Positions 8,010 to 16,400 of a stretch of DNA of 32,678 nt are shown piece after piece. The DNA is from an uncultured Verrucomicrobiota bacterium. GTDB taxonomy: Bacteria; Verrucomicrobiota; Verrucomicrobiia; Opitutales; Opitutaceae. The notes under the pieces are model-generated. The model was not told the DNA's origin. It worked only from the letters and a program-made list of their open reading frames with translations, and searched no databases. The stretch is from assembly GCA_903904685.1 (NCBI GenBank), contig CAIVDS010000059.1, positions 1 to 32,678 of the forward strand. The letters are read 5' to 3'. Each line of letters opens with the position of its first letter. Position 1 is the first letter of the stretch. The position numbers and the translations under genes were made by a program.

Positions 8010-8522
8010 TCAAGGAATCGTCGTTGGGGACAAAATCTCACCGGCCTTATGGGCCACCATTGTCGTCATGCGTTGAACTTCGAGTTCTACGCTCCGTTTT
8101 TGGATAAGAAGATACTCCACGTCGTGGGCTGCATTGAAGGCTTCTTCGTTGAGGACTTTCTTTGAGGCTCGCAATGCGACGATCTGCTTTTCGAGCACAG
8201 CAGCCTGTTTCACCGCTTCACCGATTTGCAAATGATAGCGGGCAATGTCGTCGGCGATGCGAACGGAATCAGCCTCCCACTTGGCTCGTTGATCGGCCTC
8301 TTTTTTCAGATCTTCGGCAAGGTGGGCAGCGGCGCGTTTGTCGGCATCTTCGCGGGCATGGCGCTCGACTTCTGTTTTTTTTGCCTGCTCTGCAGCCTTG
8401 GCTTGGACGACGATGTCAGCCTTCCCTTTAGCAAAGCTCTCGGTGTCTTGTGAATGCTGCCAGTAGACTCCTCCAAAAGCGACCAACAGGACGAGGGGAA
8501 CGATGATATAAAAACGGTTCAT
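8010..8522 (-). CDS. Membrane-anchored coiled-coil protein, paralogue A
   Basis: I do not recognise a named family for this 170-residue protein. It has a single N-terminal membrane segment (residues 4-20, FYIIVPLVLLVAFGGVY), short Asp/Glu/Gln linker sequence, and then about 110 residues rich in Ala, Lys, Glu and Arg with heptad character (EQAKKTEVERHAREDADKRA onwards), most likely periplasmic. It resembles the gene before it (8532-9062) in length, anchor sequence (MNRFYIIVPLVLLV against MNKAYWIAPLLSLLV) and a shared region near the end (LNEEAF against LDEQAF), which indicates tandem duplication. It is the last gene of the ExbB/ExbD/TonB/TPR operon, starting 9 bases after the preceding stop. 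No SD sequence is seen. Confidence 0.75.
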   Translation of the reverse strand: MNRFYIIVPLVLLVAFGGVYWQHSQDTESFAKGKADIVVQAKAAEQAKKTEVERHAREDADKRAAAHLAEDLKKEADQRAKWEADSVRIADDIARYHLQIGEAVKQAAVLEKQIVALRASKKVLNEEAFNAAHDVEYLLIQKRSVELEVQRMTTMVAHKAGEILSPTTIP

Positions 8523-8531
8523 TAGGGGAGC

Positions 8532-9062
8532 TCAGAAGTTTTTCTTGTTGGTCGCCTCCACCGCCATGCGGGCGGCTTCGGCGGCGTTGATCTTGGTCAG
8601 CACGTCTTCCAGTGCTTTCACGTTGTCCTGCGCTTTTACGATGTAGGTCTTCAAGAAGGCCTGTTCATCAAGCGACGACTGGCGGTCCCGGTTGATCTGG
8701 GCGACCGCGTCCTGCTCGGAAGCGATGTCCCTCTTCAAGCTTTCAATCTGCTTGGTGAGTTTTTCCTGCTCATGAAAAGCCAAGTCCCGGGCATCCAGCG
8801 CGGCCTGCCGGGCATTTCTGCGGGCGCGTTCCTCGGCCTCCTTTGCGGCGCGTTCTCTTTGGCGTTCGGCCTGGGCGCGGACGGCGACGTCCACGGCTTT
8901 GCGCCGGGCCTCGGTCTCAGCCCGCAGCCTGGCGTCCTTCTCCGCCTGCACGTGCTCCTGCCATGATTTCACCCGCGCATCATGGTCACTTTTGAAGTTA
9001 GAATAGACGGCGCCGAACACCAAGAGAGAGAGAAGGGGGGCGATCCAGTAGGCTTTGTTCAT
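8532..9062 (-). CDS. Membrane-anchored coiled-coil protein, paralogue B
   Basis: This 176-residue protein is of unknown function. A hydrophobic anchor (residues 5-21, YWIAPLLSLLVFGAVYS) is followed by an extended, highly charged coiled coil (about 35-165; runs such as AEKDARLRAETEARRKAV and RAKEAEERARRNARQAAL) ending KNF. Topology by the positive-inside rule is ambiguous but suits a type II periplasmic rod. Its start is 8 bases after the TPR gene's stop and its stop 9 bases before paralogue A, so all three are co-transcribed. The low-complexity A/E/R composition makes weak TolA or OmpH matches likely in searches. Those would reflect coiled-coil character and not necessarily descent. Confidence 0.75.
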   Translation of the reverse strand: MNKAYWIAPLLSLLVFGAVYSNFKSDHDARVKSWQEHVQAEKDARLRAETEARRKAVDVAVRAQAERQRERAAKEAEERARRNARQAALDARDLAFHEQEKLTKQIESLKRDIASEQDAVAQINRDRQSSLDEQAFLKTYIVKAQDNVKALEDVLTKINAAEAARMAVEATNKKNF

Positions 9063-9070
9063 GGGCTTGC

Positions 9071-10453
9071 TTAGAGTTGTGATGTTTTGAATACGTCCCG
9101 CTTGGTGATGGCGGCTTTGATGGCCCGGGTAAGACGTGCCAGATCTTCTTCTTTAACGTCCGGTTTTCCGGCGGCCACCACGGCCCATTTAGCCGCATCG
9201 TCAAAACGCTTCAGCTCGTAGGCGACGTAGGCAAGGAAGACACAGGTCTGGCCGGGCTTGTCGAGGTTCCCCTTGGCGACGGCTATTTCGAGACGTGCGT
9301 AGGCCTCGGCAGGCTGGTCGTGGGCGTGGTAGAATTGCGCGAGGGAGAATTCGATCTGACCGTCCTCCGGGAGAATACGGATGGCCTCTTGGAGAGCCAC
9401 CACGGCCCTGGCATCATCGTGTTGCTGCTGGCAGGCGAACGAGAGAAGTTCCCAATTGCGCCGGGTGCTTGCGATCGAACCGTCCTTGAGTCCATTGGTC
9501 AAAAAAACTGCCATCTGGTCGAATTGCCGGAGATGAAAATAAAGGGCGACGATGTTGGAATTATCCGAAGGCGTGTCGAGCAACCCGTGAGATTGAGCGC
9601 GCTCATAGGTGATGAGCGCACGAAGATGATAACGGCGACTATCTCCTGCGTTTTTGGCGGCTTCGGCGAGCGAGTAGTAGGTCGCAAGGAGTTGCTGCCA
9701 GTAGAGTAATTTGCTCGGCTCACGTTGCACAAGAAGCTCAAGGATGTCCGCCGTCTTGCGGGTTTCTCCAAGCTGCTGGAGTGCGGCCAGCATGATGAGG
9801 TAAGCTTGAGTGTTGACCTGCAGATTCAGGTAGAGGCTTTTCTCCGCAGCCATGAGGGACTGGCGGATTTTTTCAAAATCGGTATGCGCAGGATCAAAGG
9901 TGGCCAGAGTGTAGAGAATCGAGGCGGCGAAGAGTTGGTTCTCCACCGATAGCTTGGGCGATTCACACAACCAACGATCAATGCAGGTATGGGCTTTTTC
10001 GAGGAGGATCTTTTTTAATGCAGGATCCTTAATCTCAATCCCCTGCCGATAATAAAGCTGACTGAGCGTGTAAAGAGTGCCGAGCACCGTGTTCTGGTCG
10101 AAATAATCATGGCGCCCCCCAATCTTGAGTCCTTCTTCAAATGCGCCAATAGCGGCGTCATATTGGGAGTCCGTCAGAAGAACTTGGCCCTTAATCTGAG
10201 ACAGGAGAGCCCGATCATAGCTCTCCGCGGGGGCGACGGCGATCAACGTGTCGAGCAGACGAATGCCCTCCTTGTAATTTTTAACCTCGACCAGAGCGCG
10301 CAACTTGCCCAGCTCGGCGGATACTTGAGCAGACAATTCCTTCCCAGGCGTATCCTGCGCCTGAATTTTAAGGACAAGTGAGAGCGACGCGATCAGCAGC
10401 AAGGCGGCGATGCCAAGGGAACGATGAGGAAACTGGAATGGAAACGGCCGCAT
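9071..10453 (-). CDS. Exported TPR-repeat protein of the TonB operon
   Basis: This 460-residue protein begins with a signal peptide or anchor (residues 1-32, hydrophobic IAALLLIASLSLVL, then IQAQ). Helical TPR-like repeats follow along its length, for instance KNYKEGIRLLDTLIAVAP (59-76), SQYDAAIGAFEEGLKIGG (95-112), DDARAVVALQEAIRILPEDGQIEFSLAQFYHAHDQ near 350-380 and KRFDDAAKWAVVAAGKP near 430. TPR proteins scaffold protein contacts. It sits 3 bases after the TonB stop codon and 8 bases before the coiled-coil genes, so it is probably a periplasmic partner of the ExbB-ExbD-TonB machine. No enzymatic domain is visible. Its coding sequence appears less GC-rich by eye than that of the sugar operon. 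Confidence 0.85.
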   Translation of the reverse strand: MRPFPFQFPHRSLGIAALLLIASLSLVLKIQAQDTPGKELSAQVSAELGKLRALVEVKNYKEGIRLLDTLIAVAPAESYDRALLSQIKGQVLLTDSQYDAAIGAFEEGLKIGGRHDYFDQNTVLGTLYTLSQLYYRQGIEIKDPALKKILLEKAHTCIDRWLCESPKLSVENQLFAASILYTLATFDPAHTDFEKIRQSLMAAEKSLYLNLQVNTQAYLIMLAALQQLGETRKTADILELLVQREPSKLLYWQQLLATYYSLAEAAKNAGDSRRYHLRALITYERAQSHGLLDTPSDNSNIVALYFHLRQFDQMAVFLTNGLKDGSIASTRRNWELLSFACQQQHDDARAVVALQEAIRILPEDGQIEFSLAQFYHAHDQPAEAYARLEIAVAKGNLDKPGQTCVFLAYVAYELKRFDDAAKWAVVAAGKPDVKEEDLARLTRAIKAAITKRDVFKTSQL

Positions 10454-10456
10454 GTC

Positions 10457-11110
10457 TTAATTAAGCCTAAAGGGAATGGTTTGTTCAACGCGACGCGTGG
10501 TGACGGCTACACCGCCCTTTTTCCCGGGACTAAACTTCCACTTGAGCACGCCATCAAGAACCGCGCTGTCAAATCCACGATTACTGGAACTCACAACACG
10601 GGGATCACGAACGTTCCCCGTAGAATCCACCATGAATTCTACGGTCACCTGCCCCTAGATCCCAGCACGCCTCAGATCAAAGGGATAGATCGGTAGCGGC
10701 CTGAAAACGGGTTCGGGGTTCTTGTCGAGATTCGCCAAATCGAAGATGTTGCCGAGACCCGCTCCAAGGCCGCCTAGGCGGCCTTTGGGAATGAATATGA
10801 TGCCAGTGGGCCGGGCAATGCTAGGCTGCGGTGGTGGCTGAATTTGCTGGGTGAAGGACGAAGCCGAGATCGAAGGAACGTCGACCTGCATCGGGGGGAT
10901 GACGTTAAAGATATCCGCAATCTCGCCGGGCTCATGTATTTCCTCGGGTTTGTCGGGCTCGACCGGCGGAATGGGCATGAGCTCCATCGTAGGGATTGCC
11001 TGGGAGACCGGCTTGAACGCGGGGCGGGCCTTGAGGAGTTGCCCGCCGAAAAAAACTCCGAAATGCAGCAACAGGGAAACAACCAAAGCAATGGTGAGAT
11101 TACGGCTCAT
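10457..11110 (-). pseudogene. tonB: TonB energy-transducer gene interrupted by an in-frame TAG (codon 152)
   Basis: Read as one frame, this is a 217-codon TonB. It has an N-terminal membrane anchor (residues 6-22, TIALVVSLLLHFGVFFG), a proline-rich spacer (about 40-100, with ELMPIPPVEPDKPEE and QPPPQPS) and a C-terminal TonB domain starting at PVFRPLPIYPFDLRRAGI. The domain continues after the stop as GQVTVEFMVDSTGNVRDPRVV and ends KWKFSPGKKGG...VEQTIPFRLN. The break is a single TAG at 10655-10657 within the stretch where relatives have A-G-I-x-G-x-V. No base is lost, and one C-to-T change from CAG (Gln) explains it. Split, the products would be 151 residues without the receptor-binding domain and a 63-codon remnant from GTG 10648. 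It could be a true nonsense mutation, a sequencing error or a read-through codon. The flanking genes look intact. Confidence 0.85.
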
Positions 11111-11114
11111 GGCT

Positions 11115-11549
11115 TCAACGTCCGGTGGGCCGGTAGGCAGTCTCGATGGAGACTTGGGTAATGCCGGCCTTGCGCACTTCGTCGAGGGCTTTCACGGCCG
11201 CGCCGTATTTGGCTTTGTCGTCGCCGGTGATCAACACGCGGACCGCGGAGTGGGTGCTTTTGTAGTCGGCGAGACGGGGTGCGATTTCGTCAAAGCCCAC
11301 CAGTTCCTTGTTCCAGTAGGCGGTGCCCGCATCGGAAATCTGGAGCACCACAGTTTGTGCGTCAGGATCGGCGGGTGCAGCCGTCGTGGCTGCGGGCAGA
11401 TCCACGGGCACGGATTGAATTGTGTTCAACGAGAGCGTGAAGAGGACAAACGTAGCCAGTAGAAAGAAGATCACATCGATCAGAGGGATGATCTCGATGC
11501 GGACTTTTTTCGGACCGCTGCTGTAATATCCATTGGGGAAACCTGCCAT
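11115..11549 (-). CDS. exbD: ExbD/TolR biopolymer transport protein (second copy)
   Basis: This 144-residue protein starts at ATG 11549, matching the start of its neighbouring paralogue. A TTG at 11579 would add ten residues and overlap the upstream stop. The ExbD core is plain: RIEIIPLIDVIFFLLATFVLFTL, with the essential membrane Asp in PLIDV, followed by a periplasmic domain ending DEVRKAGITQVSIET. ExbD with ExbB uses the proton gradient to power TonB at the inner membrane. It lies between the first exbD (26-base gap) and tonB (4-base gap). Its membrane segment is almost identical to that of the first copy while the periplasmic domains have diverged, which suggests an old duplication. Confidence 0.92.
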   Translation of the reverse strand: MAGFPNGYYSSGPKKVRIEIIPLIDVIFFLLATFVLFTLSLNTIQSVPVDLPAATTAAPADPDAQTVVLQISDAGTAYWNKELVGFDEIAPRLADYKSTHSAVRVLITGDDKAKYGAAVKALDEVRKAGITQVSIETAYRPTGR

Positions 11550-11575
11550 AAAAGGGTGCTGGAAACGGAGAGAAC

Positions 11576-12007
11576 TCAAGAGCCGGCGGGCCGGACGAGG
11601 GTTTCGATGAAAATTTTGGTGATGCCGGCCTTGCGCACCTCGTCCACCACATAGCGGGCCTGCTCGAAGGAGGCGTTCTCATCCCCGTTGATGAGGATGC
11701 GAGGGGTTGGCTCGACCTGCTTGTAGGCCTGAAGCCGGGCGATGAACTGATCCAGCGTTACCGGTTGCTTGTCCCAGGCGAGCGTGCCCTCGGCGGTGAT
11801 GGAGAGGGTGACGGCACCCTCGGCGTTACGCGGAATACTGGTGTCGGTCGCGGGAAGTTTCACGGGCAGACCACCGGTCTTATTTAGCGAAAGCGTAAAT
11901 AGCACGAAGGTTGCGAGCAGGAAGAAGATCACATCGATCAAAGGAATAATCTCGATGCGCGCCCGCCTCGGGCCACTGGAGGAAAAATCGCTGGAATATC
12001 CGGACAT
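11576..12007 (-). CDS. exbD: ExbD/TolR biopolymer transport protein (first copy)
   Basis: This 143-residue protein starts at ATG 12007 (MSGYSSDF). The open frame extends to 12067 but that would overlap exbB by 38 bases, and the paralogue alignment supports the shorter form. The signature RIEIIPLIDVIFFLLATFVLFTLSLN contains the proton-path Asp. The periplasmic domain runs to DEVRKAGITKIFIETLVRPAG. It begins 22 bases after exbB. Two ExbD subunits beside one ExbB suggest a heteromeric ExbD pair in this motor or alternative pairing with different transducers. Confidence 0.92.
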   Translation of the reverse strand: MSGYSSDFSSSGPRRARIEIIPLIDVIFFLLATFVLFTLSLNKTGGLPVKLPATDTSIPRNAEGAVTLSITAEGTLAWDKQPVTLDQFIARLQAYKQVEPTPRILINGDENASFEQARYVVDEVRKAGITKIFIETLVRPAGS

Positions 12008-12029
12008 CGGAAAGGGGAGCCGGAAGCGG

Positions 12030-12686
12030 TCAACCGGTCGAATCAGCCTTCTTGATGATGACCTCAAGCGCGTTCAAGGCATCGGAAATGGCATGCTTAC
12101 TGCCCTCGATGCGCGCGTTGAGGATGTTGTAAGGAAACAGGCCGATGATCGCGATGGCCAGACCGCAGGCGGTGGCGATGAGCGCCTCACCGACGCCACC
12201 GGTGATCTTGCTGGCGCTGGCGGTTATGTCACCTTCGCCGAGCGCGCCAAAGGTGTTCATCATGCCGGTTACAGTGCCGAGAAGACCGAGCAGCGGGGCC
12301 GCCGTGATGCAGGTATCAAGCACCGCCAAACCCTGGTGGAAACGATTGAGCTCCTTGTTGGCTGCACGCAGGAATGCGTTGGAAAGCGAGTGTTCCCTGT
12401 GGGTGAGCGCATAAGTGAGAATACGGGCGACGTAGTCCCGGCTTTTACGACCAAGCTGCACGGCCCCCTCGACGTCGTGATTTTCAACCAGATCCAGAAT
12501 CTTTTCGACCACCTCGGGCTCGCGCGTGGCATTCTCCATTACAAGGAAGATCGTGCGCTCGACCACAACGGTGACGGCGAGGAACGACACCAGCAAAATC
12601 GGCCACATGATCGGGCCGCCATGGCTGAAAAGTTCCATAGGGGTCTGCCCCATCAGAAACGCCAACGTAAGAGAAGTAGTGGTCAT
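12030..12686 (-). CDS. exbB: ExbB/TolQ/MotA proton-channel protein
   Basis: This 218-residue protein has the three-helix ExbB/TolQ pattern. Helix 1 is around residues 25-48 (PIMWPILLVSFLAVTVVVERTI), and a cytoplasmic stretch follows with DVEGAVQLGRKSRDYVARIL. Helix 2 is in TCITAAPLLGLLGTVTGMMNTF (about 124-145) and helix 3 in GGVGEALIATACGLAIAIIGLFPYN (about 162-186). The LLGLLGTVTGM and EALIATACGL motifs are the channel-lining signature. It forms the inner-membrane motor with ExbD and energises TonB. It is the first gene of a seven-gene minus-strand run, so the promoter should lie just beyond 12686, where a 12-bp direct repeat is found. Confidence 0.94.
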   Translation of the reverse strand: MTTTSLTLAFLMGQTPMELFSHGGPIMWPILLVSFLAVTVVVERTIFLVMENATREPEVVEKILDLVENHDVEGAVQLGRKSRDYVARILTYALTHREHSLSNAFLRAANKELNRFHQGLAVLDTCITAAPLLGLLGTVTGMMNTFGALGEGDITASASKITGGVGEALIATACGLAIAIIGLFPYNILNARIEGSKHAISDALNALEVIIKKADSTG

Positions 12687-13059
12687 AGGGCTGAAGCGAG
12701 AATGTGGTTAGCGAACCATGAGACAAAATGAAATTGATCGGGCGGCATCATGATTCAGAAGATGCGGGTCTAAAGCCAACATAGACGTTTGAAAAGAAGG
12801 TAAAGCCCACGATACAAGTGCCGGGACATTGACTGATCGGGCGGCCCGAGTCCCTCGATTTACATTCCTCTGCTCGTCCCACACATTGTTACGACGTTTT
12901 TCACGGTGCTGATCCCAATCTCCAGAATGTGATCCATGACGATAACTTCGCTCTTGAACTCTGTGGCTGATTCCGAAATGAACCTAACCTCTTGGCAATT
13001 GACGCGAGCCGGCTTGCCAAAGCCGACCTGCACTTGATTGTTAAAATCGAAAAATCATC
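12687..13059. other. Intergenic region between exbB and tRNA-Pro
   Basis: No convincing gene is seen in these 373 bases, which are more AT-rich by eye than the flanking genes. Visible structure includes a perfect 12-base direct repeat TGATCGGGCGGC at 12735-12746 and 12834-12845, and a dyad TTGGCAA (12992-12998) / TTGCCAA (13014-13020). A TTAAAAT at 13041-13047 could be part of a -10 element for the tRNA. The exbB promoter and the tRNA-Pro promoter must both lie here. I could not place either with confidence. Confidence 0.5.
12735..12845. repeat. Direct repeat TGATCGGGCGGC upstream of exbB
   Basis: Two identical 12-base copies occupy 12735-12746 and 12834-12845, with start points 99 bases apart. 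Both are upstream of the exbB start codon (12686). This may be a regulator-binding pair or chance. No match to a known operator is apparent. Confidence 0.45.
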
Positions 13060-13135
13060 GGAGCGTAGCTTAGCCTGGTAGAGCGCTACATTCGGGTTGT
13101 AGAGGTCGAGAGTTCGAATCTCTCCGCTCCGACCA
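13060..13135 (+). tRNA. tRNA-Pro (anticodon CGG)
   Basis: A complete 76-base cloverleaf with encoded CCA. The acceptor stem CGGAGCG (13060-13066) pairs with CGCTCCG (13125-13131), the discriminator is A and CCA is at 13133-13135. The anticodon stem CTACA/TGTAG holds loop TTCGGGT, giving anticodon CGG, which reads CCG. The T-arm is GAGAG-TTCGAAT-CTCTC. The C1-G72 pair and A73 fit proline identity. Confidence 0.95.
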
Positions 13136-13139
13136 TTTC

Positions 13140-13181
13140 AAAGGCCGGTCTAGTTGATTCTAGGCCGGTCTTTGTGCTTCT
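13140..13181 (+). terminator. Intrinsic terminator of tRNA-Pro
   Basis: A 14-pair stem, 13140-13153 with 13160-13173, closes a six-base loop TTGATT. It includes two G-U pairs and is otherwise perfect. The 3' side ends in TTT and continues TTTGTGCTTCT, a weak T tract. It begins 4 bases after the tRNA's CCA end. Confidence 0.75.
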
Positions 13182-13315
13182 GGATGTCGCACTTAAATAA
13201 CTTTAAGATTTTGAAATAAATTCTCATATGCGGCCGCACACCCCTCGTCTCCGCCTTCATCTCAATCGGAAATGAGTGAACACCGCCTAGCGCTGTGCAT
13301 AGGTTGATAAAAATG

Positions 13316-13343
13316 TTGATAAGTAGGGTGAACACCCTATTCT
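13316..13343 (+). promoter_or_regulatory. Possible promoter with an operator-like palindrome for the PEP-CTERM gene
   Basis: TTGATA (13316-13321), a 16-base spacer, and TATTCT (13338-13343) form a plausible sigma70-like promoter about 60 bases upstream of the ATG at 13404. The spacer and the first bases of the -10 box contain a perfect palindrome TAGGGTG-AA-CACCCTA (13324-13339). A direct repeat GTTGATAA occurs at 13303-13310 and 13315-13322. The arrangement would suit repression by a dimeric regulator binding over the promoter. This is inferred from sequence only. Confidence 0.4.
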
Positions 13344-13403
13344 TTACTAAGAACAATAGCCTTCTATCTATTCCCAATAGGATCATTTGTCTTTAAAACC
13401 GTC

Positions 13404-16400
13404 ATGAGCACACGCGTGAAACACCTCCTCCGGCTGATGCTGGGCCTTTGGGCCGGAGGACTGTCTGCGCAAACGGTGACACTCAACGGCTCCTTTACCG
13501 GTAGCACACTCGACTCTGGTTGGACGGTGGGCGGCACGGGCTATACTCCCGTGCTCACCGCATCCTCGGCGGGAGGCAACATCGACACTGCTGGCAACGG
13601 CTGGCTGCGCTTGACCAGTGCAAACACGAATCAGGCGACCTACGCTTACGACACCAATTCCTTTGCCAGTAAAAACGCGACGATCACCGCCTCGTTCAAC
13701 TATGTTTCTTATGCGGGCAGCGGCGCGGATGGCATCACCTTCTTTCTGGCCGATTCCAGCAAGACATTCGGCGTGGGTGCCTACGGCGGTTCCCTCGGCT
13801 ATGCGCAAAAAACAGCCGCCGGCGGCGGCGGCGCCGACATCAACGGCATGAACGGCGGCTACATCGGCCTCGGTATCGACGAATTTGGCAATTATGCGAA
13901 CCCCACCGAAGGGCGCATCGGCGGACCTGGCTTCATAGCAGATACTGTCTCGGTGCGCGGTCCCGGCACCGGGTTGACTGGTTACACTTACCTTGGCGGC
14001 ACCGGCGCACTGCCGAACTCGCTGGATTCGCCCAGCCCCAACACCACCCGCCCGACCACCAATACCTTCCAGATCGTTATCACCGCAACCAACCAGCTCA
14101 CCGTTTACATGGATCGGGGGGCGACCGGTAATTTCACGGCGCTCTACAGCATCGATCTTTCCGGTTATGCCCGCCCCGACAATCTCATCATGGGATTCAC
14201 CAGCGGCACCGGATCCTCGACCAACATCCACGAGGTTCAGACGGTCAACCTTTCCAGCGTGGTCGCCAATCTCTGGACCAACGTCAACGGCGACAGCGCT
14301 TGGGGCACCGGTAACGACTGGTATGGTTCTCCCAGCGGCGTTGTCCCCTCCAACTATGCCGACATCCTGCTCGACAACACCTACGTCAGCACCGCCCAGA
14401 CCATCGACGTCGCCAGCAACCGCACCATCCGTTCGCTCCAAATTGATGCGCCCTTCAGTTACACGCTGAACAACGGCACCCTCACCTTTGACACCGGCGG
14501 CATCGCCGGCCCCAGCGGCATCTTTGTCTCGCAAACACACGGCTCCGCCACCCAGACGGTCAACTCCGCCCTCGCGCTCAACAACGCCATTCAGATCCAA
14601 AACAACAGCGCCGGCGCGCTCAATCTCAACGGCAACGTCACCACCAACGGCAACGCCATCACTCTGAACGGCAGCGGCGCCGCCACGCTCGCCGGTGTCA
14701 TTTCCGGCGCCGGCGCCATCACCCAGAGCGGCACCGGCACAACGACTCTCTCCGGTGCGAACACCTATTCCGGCGGCACCACGATTTCCGCCGGCACGCT
14801 CAATGCCAACAACGCCACCGCGCTCGGTTCAGCCGCCGTCGCGCTGAACGGTGGCACGCTTGGCTCGACCAATGGAAGCACCATCGGCAACGCCATCGCG
14901 CTGAATGGCTCCGCCGGACTTTCCGGCATCACCACCAGCGGCACGCTTACGCAGACCGGAGGCAGCTACACGCTGGACATGGCCGGTGCCACCCAGTCCG
15001 GCGCGGTCAACCTGTCCAACAACAACACCGGTCGCACGCTCACGACGCAGGTGGACAGCGGCACTTCGTATATCACCGGCGTCATCGCCAACGGCGGCAC
15101 CGGCGCGGGCGGCCTCACCAAGACCGGCGCGGGCATTCTCCAGCTTTCCGGGGCCAACACCTACACGGGCGCCACCACGATCAACGCCGGCACCGTACAG
15201 CTCGGCGCCAGCAACGTCCTCTCCCAAAGTTCGACCGTGAACATCGCGGGAGGCACGCTTAACCTGAATGGCAACTCAAACAAGGTCGGTAATCTCACCT
15301 TCTCCAGCGGTGCCACCCTCGATTTCGGCACCGTCGGCAGCAACACCAGCTTTGTCTTCGCCAACCTGACTCCCACGCCTACCGGCGTCTTGACCATCAA
15401 CAATTATGTTGGCCCCACCAGCAGCAACTTCGGCGGCACGGGCGACTTCCTTGGCACCACCACTAACAATCTGTCCAGCACCCTGCTCAACCAGATATAT
15501 TTCTCCGGCTACGGCACAGGCTCCTTAGAAAACAACGGCAACCTGACCAGCGCCGGCAACGGCCTCGGCAACGCCTACCGCATCGCCCCCACCGCCATCA
15601 ACTGGACCAACTACACGTGGACCAGCAACAGCAATCAGAACTGGAGCACCAACTCCAACTGGCAGGGCGGCACCCATCCTCCCAGCACCTCCAACCCCAC
15701 CAATGTCTTCGTCGATTTCGGCACTGGCACCCAGACGGCCGTCCTCATCAACACCAACAGCACCATCAACGCCCTGCGCTTTGATTCCAGCGCGGCCGCC
15801 TACACCATTACCGATAGCGGCACTCGTACCCTGACTTTCCAAAACGGCACCAGCCTTGCCTTCGTGCAGCAGCAGTCCGCCAACAACCAGGCGCTCAACC
15901 CGGCAAACATCCTCATCAAAAACAATATGGTTTTCGACGTCACCGGCGCAGGTAACCTCTCGGTGGGCGCGGCCATCAGCGACGGTGGCAATTCCTTGAG
16001 CGTCACCAAGACCGGCTCAGGCGGGAAACTCATTCTTACCGGCAGCAATTCCTATGGCGGCGGCACCAGCATCCAGACCGGCATTATTCAGGCGCAGAAC
16101 TCCGGTGCGCTCGGTTCTGCCGCGGCCACGGTCTACAATGGAGCGGCGCTCAACCTTTCCGGCGGCATTAGCCCCACCAACACCCTTTCGCTTACCGGCA
16201 CCGGGGTGAGCGGCAACGGCGCCCTCGACAGCGTCTCCGGCAGCAACAGCGTGTCGGGTGCGATCACTCTCACCGGCGACACGCGCATTCAGGCCGACTC
16301 CGGCAGCACCTTGACCGTCTCGGGTGGCATCGGCGGTACCGCACACAACCTTGAGTTGACTGGGGCGGGCAGCCTCGCCATCAGCTCCGCCATCGCCACC

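Noticed and set aside
11769-12731. Plus-strand open frame opposite exbD and exbB
   Set aside because: ExbB and ExbD are unmistakable on the minus strand, and the plus frame has no known features.
13383-14600. Minus-strand open frame within the PEP-CTERM gene; a similar one at 16506-17756
   Set aside because: They lie opposite the repeat-rich coding sequence, and their Gly/Ala/Val/Arg composition is the complement of the Thr/Gly/Asn-rich repeats.
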